NCBI GenBank assembly: GCA_002389175.1
Contig: DGNZ01000305.1
Location: 1 to 21,613 of the forward strand
Length of the DNA stretch: 21,613 nt
Source of the DNA: Rhodospirillaceae bacterium UBA4479
Lineage (GTDB): Bacteria; Pseudomonadota; Alphaproteobacteria; Rhodospirillales; Casp-alpha2
Direction: 5' to 3'
The position numbers were made by a program, and so were the translations under genes. Each line of letters begins with the position of its first letter. Positions within the stretch are counted from its first letter, which is position 1. The notes under the pieces are model-generated. The model searched no databases and was not told the origin of the DNA. It saw only the letters and a list, made by a program, of their open reading frames with translations. Below are positions 14,727 through 21,613 of the stretch, piece after piece.

Positions 14727-16355
14727 ATGAGCGACTACGTCCACCACACCATGTTTCCACTGGGGGGCGACGAGACCCCTTACCGTAAAATCTCCGGCGA
14801 CTACGTTACAGTTTCCGAGTTTGAGGGAAAGGAAATCATCAAGGTTGATCCCGAAGCGATCAAATTGATGACGTTCGAAGCGTTCAAAGATATCTCTCAT
14901 CTCCTACGCCCCGGTCATTTACAACAGCTTAGCAACATCCTCAGCGATCCCGAAGCATCTGATAACGACCGCTTTGTTGCATTCGATCTATTGAAAAACG
15001 CCAACATCGCTGCGGGCGGCATTTTGCCGATGTGCCAAGATACGGGTACCGCGATTGTGATGGCGAAAAAAGGCCAGCAGGTTTGGACTGGGGGTGGCGA
15101 CGAAGCCGCGATTTCCGAAGGCGTGTTGAAAACCTTCGTCGAGACCAATCTGCGTTACTCGCAGGTCTCACCCGTCGATATGTTCACCGAGAGCAATACC
15201 GGCAACAACCTGCCCGCCCAAATCGACATCTATGCCGACGAGGGTGATGCCTATAAATTCCTGTTCATCGCCAAGGGTGGCGGGTCGGCGAACAAGACAT
15301 TCTTGTTCCAGGAAACCAAGGCGCTGCTGAATGAAAAGCGCATGATGGAATTCGTCGACGAGAAAATGCGGACCTTGGGGACAGCAGCCTGCCCGCCTTA
15401 TCACTTGGCGTTCGTGATCGGTGGCACGTCGGCAGAACTCAACCTTAAAACCGTCAAAATGGCATCGACCAAATATTACGACGAATTGCCAACATGCGGC
15501 GGCCCGAACGGCCAGGCATACCGCGATATTGAATGGGAAGAGCGCATTTTGAAAATGTCGCAAGACCTCGGCATCGGTGCGCAATTCGGCGGCAAGTATT
15601 TCTGCCACGATGTCCGCGTCATCCGCCTGCCCCGCCACGGCGCCAGTTGCCCCGTCGGGATCGGCGTGTCGTGTTCTGCCGATCGCCAGATGAAGGGCAA
15701 AATCACCCGCGATGGTGTATTCCTTGAGCAGTTAGAAGCGAACCCGGCCAAGTACCTACCCGAAATCACCACCGAGCAATTGGGTGGCGATGTGGTCGAA
15801 ATCGATCTTCGCCGTCCGATGGTCGAAGTCTTGGCAGAACTATCAAAGCACCCGGTAAAAACCCGCGTATCATTGACCGGCACCTTGATCGTGGCCCGCG
15901 ATATTGCCCACGCCAAACTTAAGGAACGCATTGATTCCGGCGAAGGCCTGCCACAATACATGAAGGATCATCCGGTGTATTACGCGGGGCCTGCAAAGAC
16001 CCCAGAAGGCTATGCATCGGGATCATTCGGCCCCACCACGGCAGGCCGAATGGACAGCTACGTTGATCAATTCCAAGCCGCTGGCGGCTCCATGATCATG
16101 CTCGCCAAGGGCAATCGATCCAAAGCCGTCACCGATGCTTGTGCGAAACACGGCGGGTTCTACTTAGGCTCCATCGGCGGCCCGGCAGCACGCCTGGCCC
16201 TCGACTGCATCACCAAGGTCGAAGTCCAAGAGTACGAAGAACTCGGCATGGAAGCGGTCTGGAAAATCGAAATCAAAAACTTCCCTGCCTTCATCGTTGT
16301 TGACGATAAGGGCAATGATTTCTTTGCGGAGTTTAAGAAACCTGTTCCGGCATAA
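14727..16355 (+). CDS. Fumarate hydratase class I (iron-sulfur type)
   Basis: 542 residues, full length for the single-chain class I fumarase that interconverts fumarate and malate in the TCA cycle using an oxygen-sensitive [4Fe-4S] cluster. The three widely spaced cysteines Cys103 (PMCQDTGTA), Cys222 (TAACPPYHL) and Cys316 (GIGVSCSADRQ) have the spacing of the cluster ligands in E. coli FumA. The C-terminal beta domain includes VKTRVSLTGTLIVARDIAHAKLKERI and ASGSFGPTTAGRMD. The ATG at 14727 follows AAAGAG. It is 41 bases after sspB. A second, cluster-free fumarase is encoded 1 kb downstream, a pairing known to back up the Fe-S enzyme under oxidative stress or iron limitation. Confidence 0.95.
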   Translation: MSDYVHHTMFPLGGDETPYRKISGDYVTVSEFEGKEIIKVDPEAIKLMTFEAFKDISHLLRPGHLQQLSNILSDPEASDNDRFVAFDLLKNANIAAGGILPMCQDTGTAIVMAKKGQQVWTGGGDEAAISEGVLKTFVETNLRYSQVSPVDMFTESNTGNNLPAQIDIYADEGDAYKFLFIAKGGGSANKTFLFQETKALLNEKRMMEFVDEKMRTLGTAACPPYHLAFVIGGTSAELNLKTVKMASTKYYDELPTCGGPNGQAYRDIEWEERILKMSQDLGIGAQFGGKYFCHDVRVIRLPRHGASCPVGIGVSCSADRQMKGKITRDGVFLEQLEANPAKYLPEITTEQLGGDVVEIDLRRPMVEVLAELSKHPVKTRVSLTGTLIVARDIAHAKLKERIDSGEGLPQYMKDHPVYYAGPAKTPEGYASGSFGPTTAGRMDSYVDQFQAAGGSMIMLAKGNRSKAVTDACAKHGGFYLGSIGGPAARLALDCITKVEVQEYEELGMEAVWKIEIKNFPAFIVVDDKGNDFFAEFKKPVPA

Positions 16356-16369
16356 CTCTAATCTCTGTT

Positions 16370-16448
16370 TCGTCACCCCCGCGCAGGCGGGGGTCCAGAC
16401 AGTATAAATAAAAATAAAGATGGATTCCCGCCTTCGCGGGGATGACGA
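16370..16448. repeat. REP/MITE-like palindromic intergenic repeat
   Basis: Two 28-base arms in inverted orientation (16370-16397 and 16421-16448) match at 24 of 28 positions around an A-rich centre. Each arm is itself a small hairpin: CCCCCGC-gcag-GCGGGGG on the left, CCCGC-cttc-GCGGG on the right. The core reads TCGTCAYCCCCGCG...GGCGGGRRTCCA, a type of dispersed intergenic palindrome that recurs in many proteobacterial genomes. It fills most of the 159-base gap after the class I fumarase and may terminate or stabilise its transcript. No second copy is present in this window. Confidence 0.8.
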
Positions 16449-16514
16449 GGAAAGAAAAAAGCATAACCCACAACATCGCCTAATCCAGTAAAGGCGGGAA
16501 ATGGAAACATCAAT

Positions 16515-17291
16515 ATGAATGACGCTCAGGTCTCAGATGAAATCAGCCGCATGTCAGCGGCCCTTGCTGCGGACGACGCCCAGGCCGAGGTATTCACATC
16601 GACGCAGACCCTGGCCATCGCGTGTCGTATCCTGGCCGCCAATGGCCACGGTAGTGGCCTCGCCGGGCAGATGACAGCACGCGGCGATGACCCAACAACG
16701 ACGTGGACGCTGCCATACGGCGTCGGATTCGAAGAAGCCAAGGCATCTGATTATGTGCTGGTCGATAAAAACTTCGATGTGATTGAAGGTAACGGTCGTC
16801 CCAGTCCCGCCAATCGGTTCCATCTTCATGTGTACCAAGAACGCACCGATGTGATGTCGATCGTACACACCCATCCCATCAACTGCTCTGCCCTTTCCAT
16901 GATCGGTGAGCCATTGCGCGCCGAGCATATGGATTTGATGTTCTTCTACGAAGATGCAGCGTACTTACCCAATTGGCCGGGCGTGCCGTTTGGTGATGGC
17001 GAGGGTGAAATCATCGCCGGGGCCCTGGGTGATAAAAGCGCCATCTTGCTGGCTCACCACGGTCAGCTTTGCGCAGGCCCCACGATTGAGGCTGCGACCG
17101 TCATGGGCGTATTTATTGAACGTGCTGCCGAACTACAGCTCAAGGCAATGGCCGCAGGTACCATCAAAAGCGTTGAGCCCGAACTCGGCCACCAAGCCCA
17201 TGGCTGGCGTCACGACCCCGGCGCGATGGCAACGACGTTCCGTTACTTTGCACGCCAAGCCCTTAAAACTGGCGATAGCCCTCTCGACTAA
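16515..17291 (+). CDS. Class II aldolase/adducin domain protein
   Basis: 258 residues with a single class II aldolase domain. Likely zinc ligands are His118 and His120 in SIVHTHPINC and His181 or His182 in ILLAHHGQL. The fold markers RFHLHVYQERTDV and GPTIEAATVMGVFIERAAELQLKA are also present. Family members act as sugar-phosphate aldolases, epimerases or decarboxylases, and the substrate cannot be read from the sequence. The ATG at 16515 overlaps the TGA of a five-codon frame starting at 16501; the ribosome binding site is weak (TGGAAA). It lies 28 bases upstream of fumC in a probable operon. Confidence 0.88.
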   Translation: MNDAQVSDEISRMSAALAADDAQAEVFTSTQTLAIACRILAANGHGSGLAGQMTARGDDPTTTWTLPYGVGFEEAKASDYVLVDKNFDVIEGNGRPSPANRFHLHVYQERTDVMSIVHTHPINCSALSMIGEPLRAEHMDLMFFYEDAAYLPNWPGVPFGDGEGEIIAGALGDKSAILLAHHGQLCAGPTIEAATVMGVFIERAAELQLKAMAAGTIKSVEPELGHQAHGWRHDPGAMATTFRYFARQALKTGDSPLD

Positions 17292-17319
17292 TCTCACTAT
17301 TCAACGAAAGAATCCGATC

Positions 17320-18711
17320 ATGTCCGACGTACGCATTGAAACCGACAGCCTGGGCGAAGTCGAAGTGCCCACCGATAAGTATTGGGGGGCGCAGACGGAA
17401 CGATCCCGTCTGAACTTCCCCATCGGCGATGCGCGTGAACTCATGCCTATTGAGCTGATCCGCGCGTTTGGTATTCAAAAAGAAGCCGCTGCGCGGACCA
17501 ATATTGCGCTCGACGTGTTGGACGAGAAAATTGGCGCAGCCATCGCGACCGCTGCCGCCGAGGTTTCATCGGGTCAGTTGGACGACCACTTCCCGCTGGT
17601 GATCTGGCAAACCGGGTCCGGCACCCAGACCAACATGAATTTGAACGAAGTCATTTCCAACCGCGCCAACGAAGTCATGGGTGGGGCCATGGGGTCGAAA
17701 TCCCCTGTGCATCCCAACGATCATGTGAACGCATCACAGTCATCGAACGACAGCTTTCCGACCGCCATGCACATCGCTCTGGCACTGGAAACGACGGAAC
17801 GATTAATGCCCGCGATGGACGGCCTGCATCAAACGCTGAACGCCAAGGCAGAAGAATTCAAAGACATCGTCAAAATCGGCCGCACGCACTTACAAGACGC
17901 AACACCGATGACGCTTGGTCAGGAATTTTCCGGCTTCGCGCACATGACGGGTGAGAACATTGAGCGGCTGAAAAAATCCCTTAACCAAATCTACGAACTC
18001 GCCCAGGGCGGCACGGCGGTCGGCACCGGCCTGAATGCCCCCCATGGATTTGATGTGTTGTTCGCCGAAGAAGTCTCGACCATTACCGGCCTGCCGTTTC
18101 GGACCTGCCCCAATAAGTTCTATGCCCTGGCATCTGAAGACGCTTTGGTGAACTTATCCGGCAAACTGAACACCATCGCCGCCAGTGTGATGAAGATCGC
18201 CAACGATATCCGGTTATTGGGATCAGGGCCGCGCTCGGGGATCGGTGAATTGATCCTGCCCGCAAACGAACCCGGATCATCCATCATGCCCGGTAAGGTC
18301 AACCCGACCCAGGCCGAGGCCCTGACCCAGGTCGCCGCCCAGGTGATGGGCAACCACACCACGGTTACCGTCGCCGCGTCGCACGGTCATTTGCAGTTGA
18401 ATGTGTTCAAACCCGTGATTGCCGCCGCGTGTCTGCGCTCCATTAGATTGCTGGCCGATGCCATCGACAGTTTCCGCGAACGCTGCGTTGTCGGCATCGA
18501 TGCCGATCATGCGCGCCTTGCCGAATTGACCGAGCGTTCGTTGATGCTGGTCACCGCGCTGGCACCCGAAATCGGTTACGATAAATCCGCTGAGATCGCC
18601 AAAAAAGCCCACGCCGAGGGTACGACCCTCAAAGAAGCCACGTTGGCATTGGGTTATTTGGATGAAGCGAAGTTTGATGAACTCGTCCGTCCTGAAAATA
18701 TGATTGGATAA
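17320..18711 (+). CDS. fumC: Fumarate hydratase class II
   Basis: 463 residues, the usual length of the cluster-free, oxygen-stable fumarase that forms a homotetramer. Active-site elements are WQTGSGTQTNMNLNEV, HPNDHVNASQSSNDSFPTAMH, the GRTHLQDATP helix with His190, and the mobile signature loop GSSIMPGKVNP (319-329). The ATG at 17320 is supported by alignment to the family start (RIETDSLGEVEVP). The in-frame region upstream is a shadow of the aldolase gene. The ribosome binding site is weak (GAAAGAA). It is followed after 4 bases by an SDR gene. Confidence 0.97.
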   Translation: MSDVRIETDSLGEVEVPTDKYWGAQTERSRLNFPIGDARELMPIELIRAFGIQKEAAARTNIALDVLDEKIGAAIATAAAEVSSGQLDDHFPLVIWQTGSGTQTNMNLNEVISNRANEVMGGAMGSKSPVHPNDHVNASQSSNDSFPTAMHIALALETTERLMPAMDGLHQTLNAKAEEFKDIVKIGRTHLQDATPMTLGQEFSGFAHMTGENIERLKKSLNQIYELAQGGTAVGTGLNAPHGFDVLFAEEVSTITGLPFRTCPNKFYALASEDALVNLSGKLNTIAASVMKIANDIRLLGSGPRSGIGELILPANEPGSSIMPGKVNPTQAEALTQVAAQVMGNHTTVTVAASHGHLQLNVFKPVIAAACLRSIRLLADAIDSFRERCVVGIDADHARLAELTERSLMLVTALAPEIGYDKSAEIAKKAHAEGTTLKEATLALGYLDEAKFDELVRPENMIG

Positions 18712-18715
18712 AATT

Positions 18716-19453
18716 ATGAGCAACGTCACCATCGTTACCGGCGGATCACGCGGCATTGGCGCTGCGACCGCGAAACTGCTGGGGCGCGCAGGTCATGCGG
18801 TCTGTGTGAACTATGTATCGGATGCGGATGCAGCTAACGCCGTCGTCGCCGAAATCAAAGGTGCCGGAGGTCGCGCCATCGCGGTCCAGGCCGACACCGC
18901 TGACGAAGCCGCTGTGGTGCAGATGTTCGAAACCGTCGATAAAGAACTCGGCCCGCTGACAGGCTTAGTGAACAATGCGGGCATCAACGGACGCCGCTCG
19001 CGTGTGGATGAGTTATCAGCGGATGAAATCCGCAAACTTCTGGATATCAACGTCACGGGGTGCATCGTCTGCGCACGCGAAGCCGTCAAACGCATGTCGA
19101 CCAAACACGGCGGCCAAGGGGGGGCGATCGTAAACGTGTCATCGGGTTCTGCCCTTCTGGGTAATCCGGGGATCGGGGTGCTGTATGCGGTATCCAAGGG
19201 GGCGCTGAATTCATTGACCAATGGGTTGTCACAAGAAGTTGCGGGCGAAGGCATTCGTGTCAACACGGTGGCCCCTGGCATGACCAAAACGGATATGCCC
19301 GGTGCGGACCGGATTGCCGAACAGGCAAAGAAAATCCCCATGGGCCGGGTCGCTGAACCTGACGAGATAGCCGAGGTGATCGCGTTCCTGCTGTCCGAAA
19401 AAGCCAGCTATATGGCGGGTGCAAATTTACGTGTGGGTGGTGGACGGTTGTAG
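18716..19453 (+). CDS. SDR family NAD(P)-dependent oxidoreductase
   Basis: 245 residues, classical short-chain dehydrogenase. It has the cofactor motif TGGSRGIG (8-15), NNAG (86-89), Asn111, and the catalytic Ser144, Tyr157 and Lys161 (YAVSK). The tail VAPGMTKTDM and a C-terminal SYMAGANLRVGGGRL replace the common substrate-region ending GxxxxVDGG. It resembles glucose-dehydrogenase or 3-oxoacyl-ACP-reductase-like SDRs, but the substrate is unknown. The ATG at 18716 lies 4 bases after the fumC stop, so it probably belongs to the same transcript; an in-frame TTG at 18704 overlaps fumC and is less likely. Confidence 0.92.
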   Translation: MSNVTIVTGGSRGIGAATAKLLGRAGHAVCVNYVSDADAANAVVAEIKGAGGRAIAVQADTADEAAVVQMFETVDKELGPLTGLVNNAGINGRRSRVDELSADEIRKLLDINVTGCIVCAREAVKRMSTKHGGQGGAIVNVSSGSALLGNPGIGVLYAVSKGALNSLTNGLSQEVAGEGIRVNTVAPGMTKTDMPGADRIAEQAKKIPMGRVAEPDEIAEVIAFLLSEKASYMAGANLRVGGGRL

Positions 19454-19472
19454 ACCAGAACACCAAATAAAA

Positions 19473-19502
19473 TTGGCAATATCGACCATTACTACCGATA
19501 TT
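19473..19502 (+). promoter_or_regulatory. Candidate promoter for the SPFH-NfeD operon
   Basis: TTGGCA (19473-19478) and GATATT (19497-19502) with an 18-base spacer match consensus at 5 and 4 of 6 positions. It sits in the 83-base A/T-rich gap after the SDR gene. No terminator is evident before it. Confidence 0.4.
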
Positions 19503-19536
19503 AGATATAACGGACTCTCAAACACCAATTTCACGA

Positions 19537-20514
19537 ATGGATGCCAATATGGACTTCGGAATGATATCGCCATTTTCAATTTTCGTTATCGTCATTGTTT
19601 TGACGGCTGTCATCCTCGTGTTCCTGGGGGTCAAAACAGTCCCGCAAGGATTTGAATTCACCATCGAACGGTTCGGGAAATACACCCGGTCCCTGCGCCC
19701 CGGCCTGCATTTGATTGTTCCTGTCATCGATAAAATCGGCCAAGAATTGAACATGATGGAACAGGTTTTGGATGTCCCGTCACAGGAAATCATCACCCGT
19801 GATAATGCCATGGTCACCGTTGATGGCGTGGTGTTCTATCAGGTCCTGGATGCTGCCAAGGCCGCCTATGAGGTCAGCCAACTGGAACATGCGACGCTGA
19901 ACCTGACGATGACCAACATTCGGACGGTTATGGGGTCGATGGATTTGGATGAATTGCTATCCCAGCGTGATCAGATCAATGTCCGCCTTTTAGGGGTCGT
20001 TGATGCAGCCACCAATCCATGGGGAGTCAAAGTCACGCGGATTGAAATCAAGGATATTTCCCCTCCTCGTGATCTGGTTGAATCGATGGGCCGACAAATG
20101 AAGGCTGAGCGAGATAAGCGTGCGTCGATCCTAGAAGCCGAAGGCAAGCGACAAGCTGACATTCTTAAAGCCGAAGGTGAAAAGCAGGCCGCTATTTTGG
20201 AATCTGAAGGCCGCAAAGAGGCCGCGTTCCGAGATGCCGAAGCCCGCGAACGCGAAGGCGAAGCCGAAGCAAAGGTGACTGCATTGGTATCCGAAGCCAT
20301 AGCATCGGGTGACACACAAGCGATCAACTACTTCATTGCGCAAAAATATGTCGAGGCATTACGCGATATAGCCACCGCGCCAAACCAGAAAGTCTTGATG
20401 TTGCCGATGGAAACCACGAGCATCCTTGGAACCCTCGCTGGTGTCGCTGAGCTTGCCAAATCAGCATTCGCTGATGATGAGCCTAAAAAACAACGCCCTT
20501 GGGATGATAAATAA
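19537..20514 (+). CDS. SPFH/Band 7 (QmcA/stomatin-type) membrane protein
   Basis: 325 residues with an N-terminal membrane anchor (about 10-32). The SPFH domain starts at VPQGFEFTIERFGKYTRSLRPGLH, a paraslipin/QmcA-type opening. It includes NIRTVMGSMDLDELLSQRD and WGVKVTRIEIKDISPP. A long charged coiled-coil (about 185-255) has repeated EAEGKRQ / KAEGEKQ / ESEGRKE units. Such proteins form large membrane-associated rings and scaffold membrane microdomains. A short NfeD gene follows after 18 bases, the usual partner. The start could be Met1 (19537) or Met5 (19549); ribosome binding sites are weak for both. Confidence 0.93.
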   Translation: MDANMDFGMISPFSIFVIVIVLTAVILVFLGVKTVPQGFEFTIERFGKYTRSLRPGLHLIVPVIDKIGQELNMMEQVLDVPSQEIITRDNAMVTVDGVVFYQVLDAAKAAYEVSQLEHATLNLTMTNIRTVMGSMDLDELLSQRDQINVRLLGVVDAATNPWGVKVTRIEIKDISPPRDLVESMGRQMKAERDKRASILEAEGKRQADILKAEGEKQAAILESEGRKEAAFRDAEAREREGEAEAKVTALVSEAIASGDTQAINYFIAQKYVEALRDIATAPNQKVLMLPMETTSILGTLAGVAELAKSAFADDEPKKQRPWDDK

Positions 20515-20532
20515 CAGGTCGAGTTTGCTGTC

Positions 20533-20997
20533 ATGGAAATATTGCAGGACATCACGTATTGGCACTGGTGGATATTCGCCGCACTTTTAATTGTGCTGGA
20601 AATTTTTGCACCCGGCGCGCTGTTCATGTGGTTGGCCATCGCTGCGGGTGTAACGGGGGTGACCGTTTTATTGCCCCTCGGCCTGACGTGGCAGATGCAG
20701 CTTTTGGTTTTTGCCGTTGTCGCTGTTGTCAGTGCTATCGTTGGCCGCACATGGATTTCACGACGCCCGATTGAAACAGACCATCCCAACCTGAACCAAC
20801 GCGGACAGATTTACATCGGCCGAGAACTGACACTGACCAGCGCCATATCAAACGGCATGGGCAAGGCACAGGTTGATGATTCAGTCTGGCAAGTGTCCGG
20901 CCCGTCCTTAGACGTAGGTGCCCACGTCAAGGTTGTGAATGTCGATGGGGCAACACTGATCGTCGAAGCGATTGATCAACCCACTAGTTCTGACTGA
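20533..20997 (+). CDS. Short NfeD-family membrane protein
   Basis: 154 residues. Two or three membrane segments (about 10-30, 33-53, 56-73; the first with WHWWIFAALLIVLEIFAPGALFMWL) are followed by a soluble OB-fold domain (about 85-150; GQIYIGRELTLTSAI to AHVKVVNVDGATLIVEAI). This is the clipped NfeD1b type that pairs with QmcA/stomatin-like SPFH proteins. The C-terminal domain is thought to contact the SPFH ring. An AGGTCGAG site precedes the ATG. The stop overlaps the next start as TGATG. Confidence 0.92.
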   Translation: MEILQDITYWHWWIFAALLIVLEIFAPGALFMWLAIAAGVTGVTVLLPLGLTWQMQLLVFAVVAVVSAIVGRTWISRRPIETDHPNLNQRGQIYIGRELTLTSAISNGMGKAQVDDSVWQVSGPSLDVGAHVKVVNVDGATLIVEAIDQPTSSD

Positions 20998-21613
20998 TGA
21001 CAGGCGGCATCGATTACCTGATTGATGGCCCCACCACAGCGCCACTGACATTCGCGTTTACCCACGGTGCTGGCGCGCCGATGGACAGCGATTGGATGAA
21101 TATCGTCACGGGCCAAATCGCAAAAGCGGGATATCGCGTCGTGCGGTTTGAATTCCCGTATATGGCCGAGCGGCGCGAGACGGGTAAGAAGCGCCCGCCC
21201 AATACGCAAAAAGTGCTGCTCGAAACCTGGCGCGCCGTCATCGATGATCTGGGCGCGGACACATTGGTCATTGGCGGCAAGTCCATGGGGGGGCGCATGG
21301 CGAGCATGATTGCCGATGAAATGAACGTGCGCGGCGTGATCTGTATGGGTTATCCATTTCATCCCCCTGGTCGCCCGGAAAAGCTGCGGACCGAGCATCT
21401 GGCAGACTTGAAGACACCCACATTGATTTGTCAGGGCGAACGCGACCCGTTTGGCACGACAGCCGAGGTGCCAAACTATCCATTATCAAAAACCATATCG
21501 ATACACTGGTTGCCGGATGGGGATCACGGCCTGAAACCACGCAAGAAATCAGGCCACACCGAAGAAGAAAACATTCGATCGGCTACGGATGCGATGGTCG
21601 CGTTTATGCGTGA
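20997..21613 (+). CDS. Alpha/beta hydrolase (KANSL3/TEX30-like), 3' end outside window
   Basis: At least 205 residues; no stop is reached before the right edge, but it should end soon. The sequence opens with a central-sheet strand and FTHGAGAPMDSDWM oxyanion region. It has the nucleophile elbow GGKSMGGRMAS (Ser96), an acid in QGERDPFG (Asp150) and the catalytic His177 in DGDHGLKPRKKSG. This set matches the bacterial alpha/beta-hydrolase family related to KANSL3/TEX30, whose substrate is unknown. The ATG at 20997 overlaps the NfeD stop by one base, implying translational coupling to the SPFH-NfeD pair. Whether it acts with them is inference. Confidence 0.87.
   Translation, partial: MTGGIDYLIDGPTTAPLTFAFTHGAGAPMDSDWMNIVTGQIAKAGYRVVRFEFPYMAERRETGKKRPPNTQKVLLETWRAVIDDLGADTLVIGGKSMGGRMASMIADEMNVRGVICMGYPFHPPGRPEKLRTEHLADLKTPTLICQGERDPFGTTAEVPNYPLSKTISIHWLPDGDHGLKPRKKSGHTEEENIRSATDAMVAFMR

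Noticed and set aside
15168..15638. Minus-strand open frame of 156 codons within the class I fumarase gene
   Set aside because: Antisense to conserved catalytic sequence with no independent support.
16954..17319. N-terminal extension of fumC overlapping the aldolase gene
   Set aside because: The frame is a shadow of the aldolase; fumarase homology begins just after the ATG at 17320.
1..21613. CRISPR array, prophage, transposase or integrase, restriction or toxin-antitoxin genes
   Set aside because: I looked for spaced direct repeats and for hallmark proteins on both strands and saw none; the only repeat element is the single palindrome at 16370-16448.

Overview
This window looks like chromosomal housekeeping DNA from an alphaproteobacterium, most likely a Rhodospirillales-type organism of moderate GC. 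The strongest evidence is a circularly permuted, two-piece tmRNA gene (about 13788-14080) with an alphaproteobacterial-type tag (ANDN...AVAA), followed by an alpha-type SspB adaptor. The gene order ilvC-ilvN-ilvB-miaA / serB / Do protease-DUF2065-hflC-hflK and thyA-folA also fits that class. The order-level placement is inference. I see no phage genes, transposase, CRISPR array or defence island.

Layout. Positions 1-3522 (minus strand) hold miaA, then the branched-chain amino acid genes ilvB and ilvN and the start of ilvC. A 24-residue leader ORF with a Leu-Ile-Val-Val run lies before ilvB, and its stop codon overlaps the ilvB start. serB (plus) diverges from miaA. Positions 4491-8347 (minus) form an envelope quality-control cluster, hflK-hflC-DUF2065-Do protease, driven from a good sigma70-like promoter at 8462-8490. 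Mrp/ApbC and a small secreted protein run rightwards (8548-10138). They converge on a leftward cluster: glycosyltransferase 9, thyA, folA, a frameshifted SRPBCC gene and a small membrane protein (13194 to 10053).

Positions 13353-14685 (plus) carry a ThiS/MoaD-like beta-grasp protein with an unusual C-terminus, the permuted tmRNA, and sspB. Tagging RNA and degradation adaptor therefore sit side by side. Positions 14727-19453 (plus) carry an iron-sulfur class I fumarase, a REP-like palindromic repeat, a class II aldolase, a class II fumarase (fumC) and an SDR oxidoreductase. Positions 19537-21613 (plus) carry an SPFH (QmcA/stomatin-type) protein, a short NfeD protein, and an alpha/beta hydrolase cut by the window end.

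Most genes are conserved and easy to recognise. The most interesting signals are the ilvB leader ORF, the tmRNA-sspB pair with its short tag and an unexplained 14-nt inverted repeat, and the single-base frameshift in the SRPBCC gene. Also notable are the loss of one CxxC cysteine in Mrp, the Asp-to-Glu change in the ThDP motif of IlvB, and the non-GG ubiquitin-like protein. I do not see convincing evidence for a wholly new multi-gene system. No gene-free stretch exceeds 300 bases except 13713-14154, which is occupied by the tmRNA gene and its promoter.
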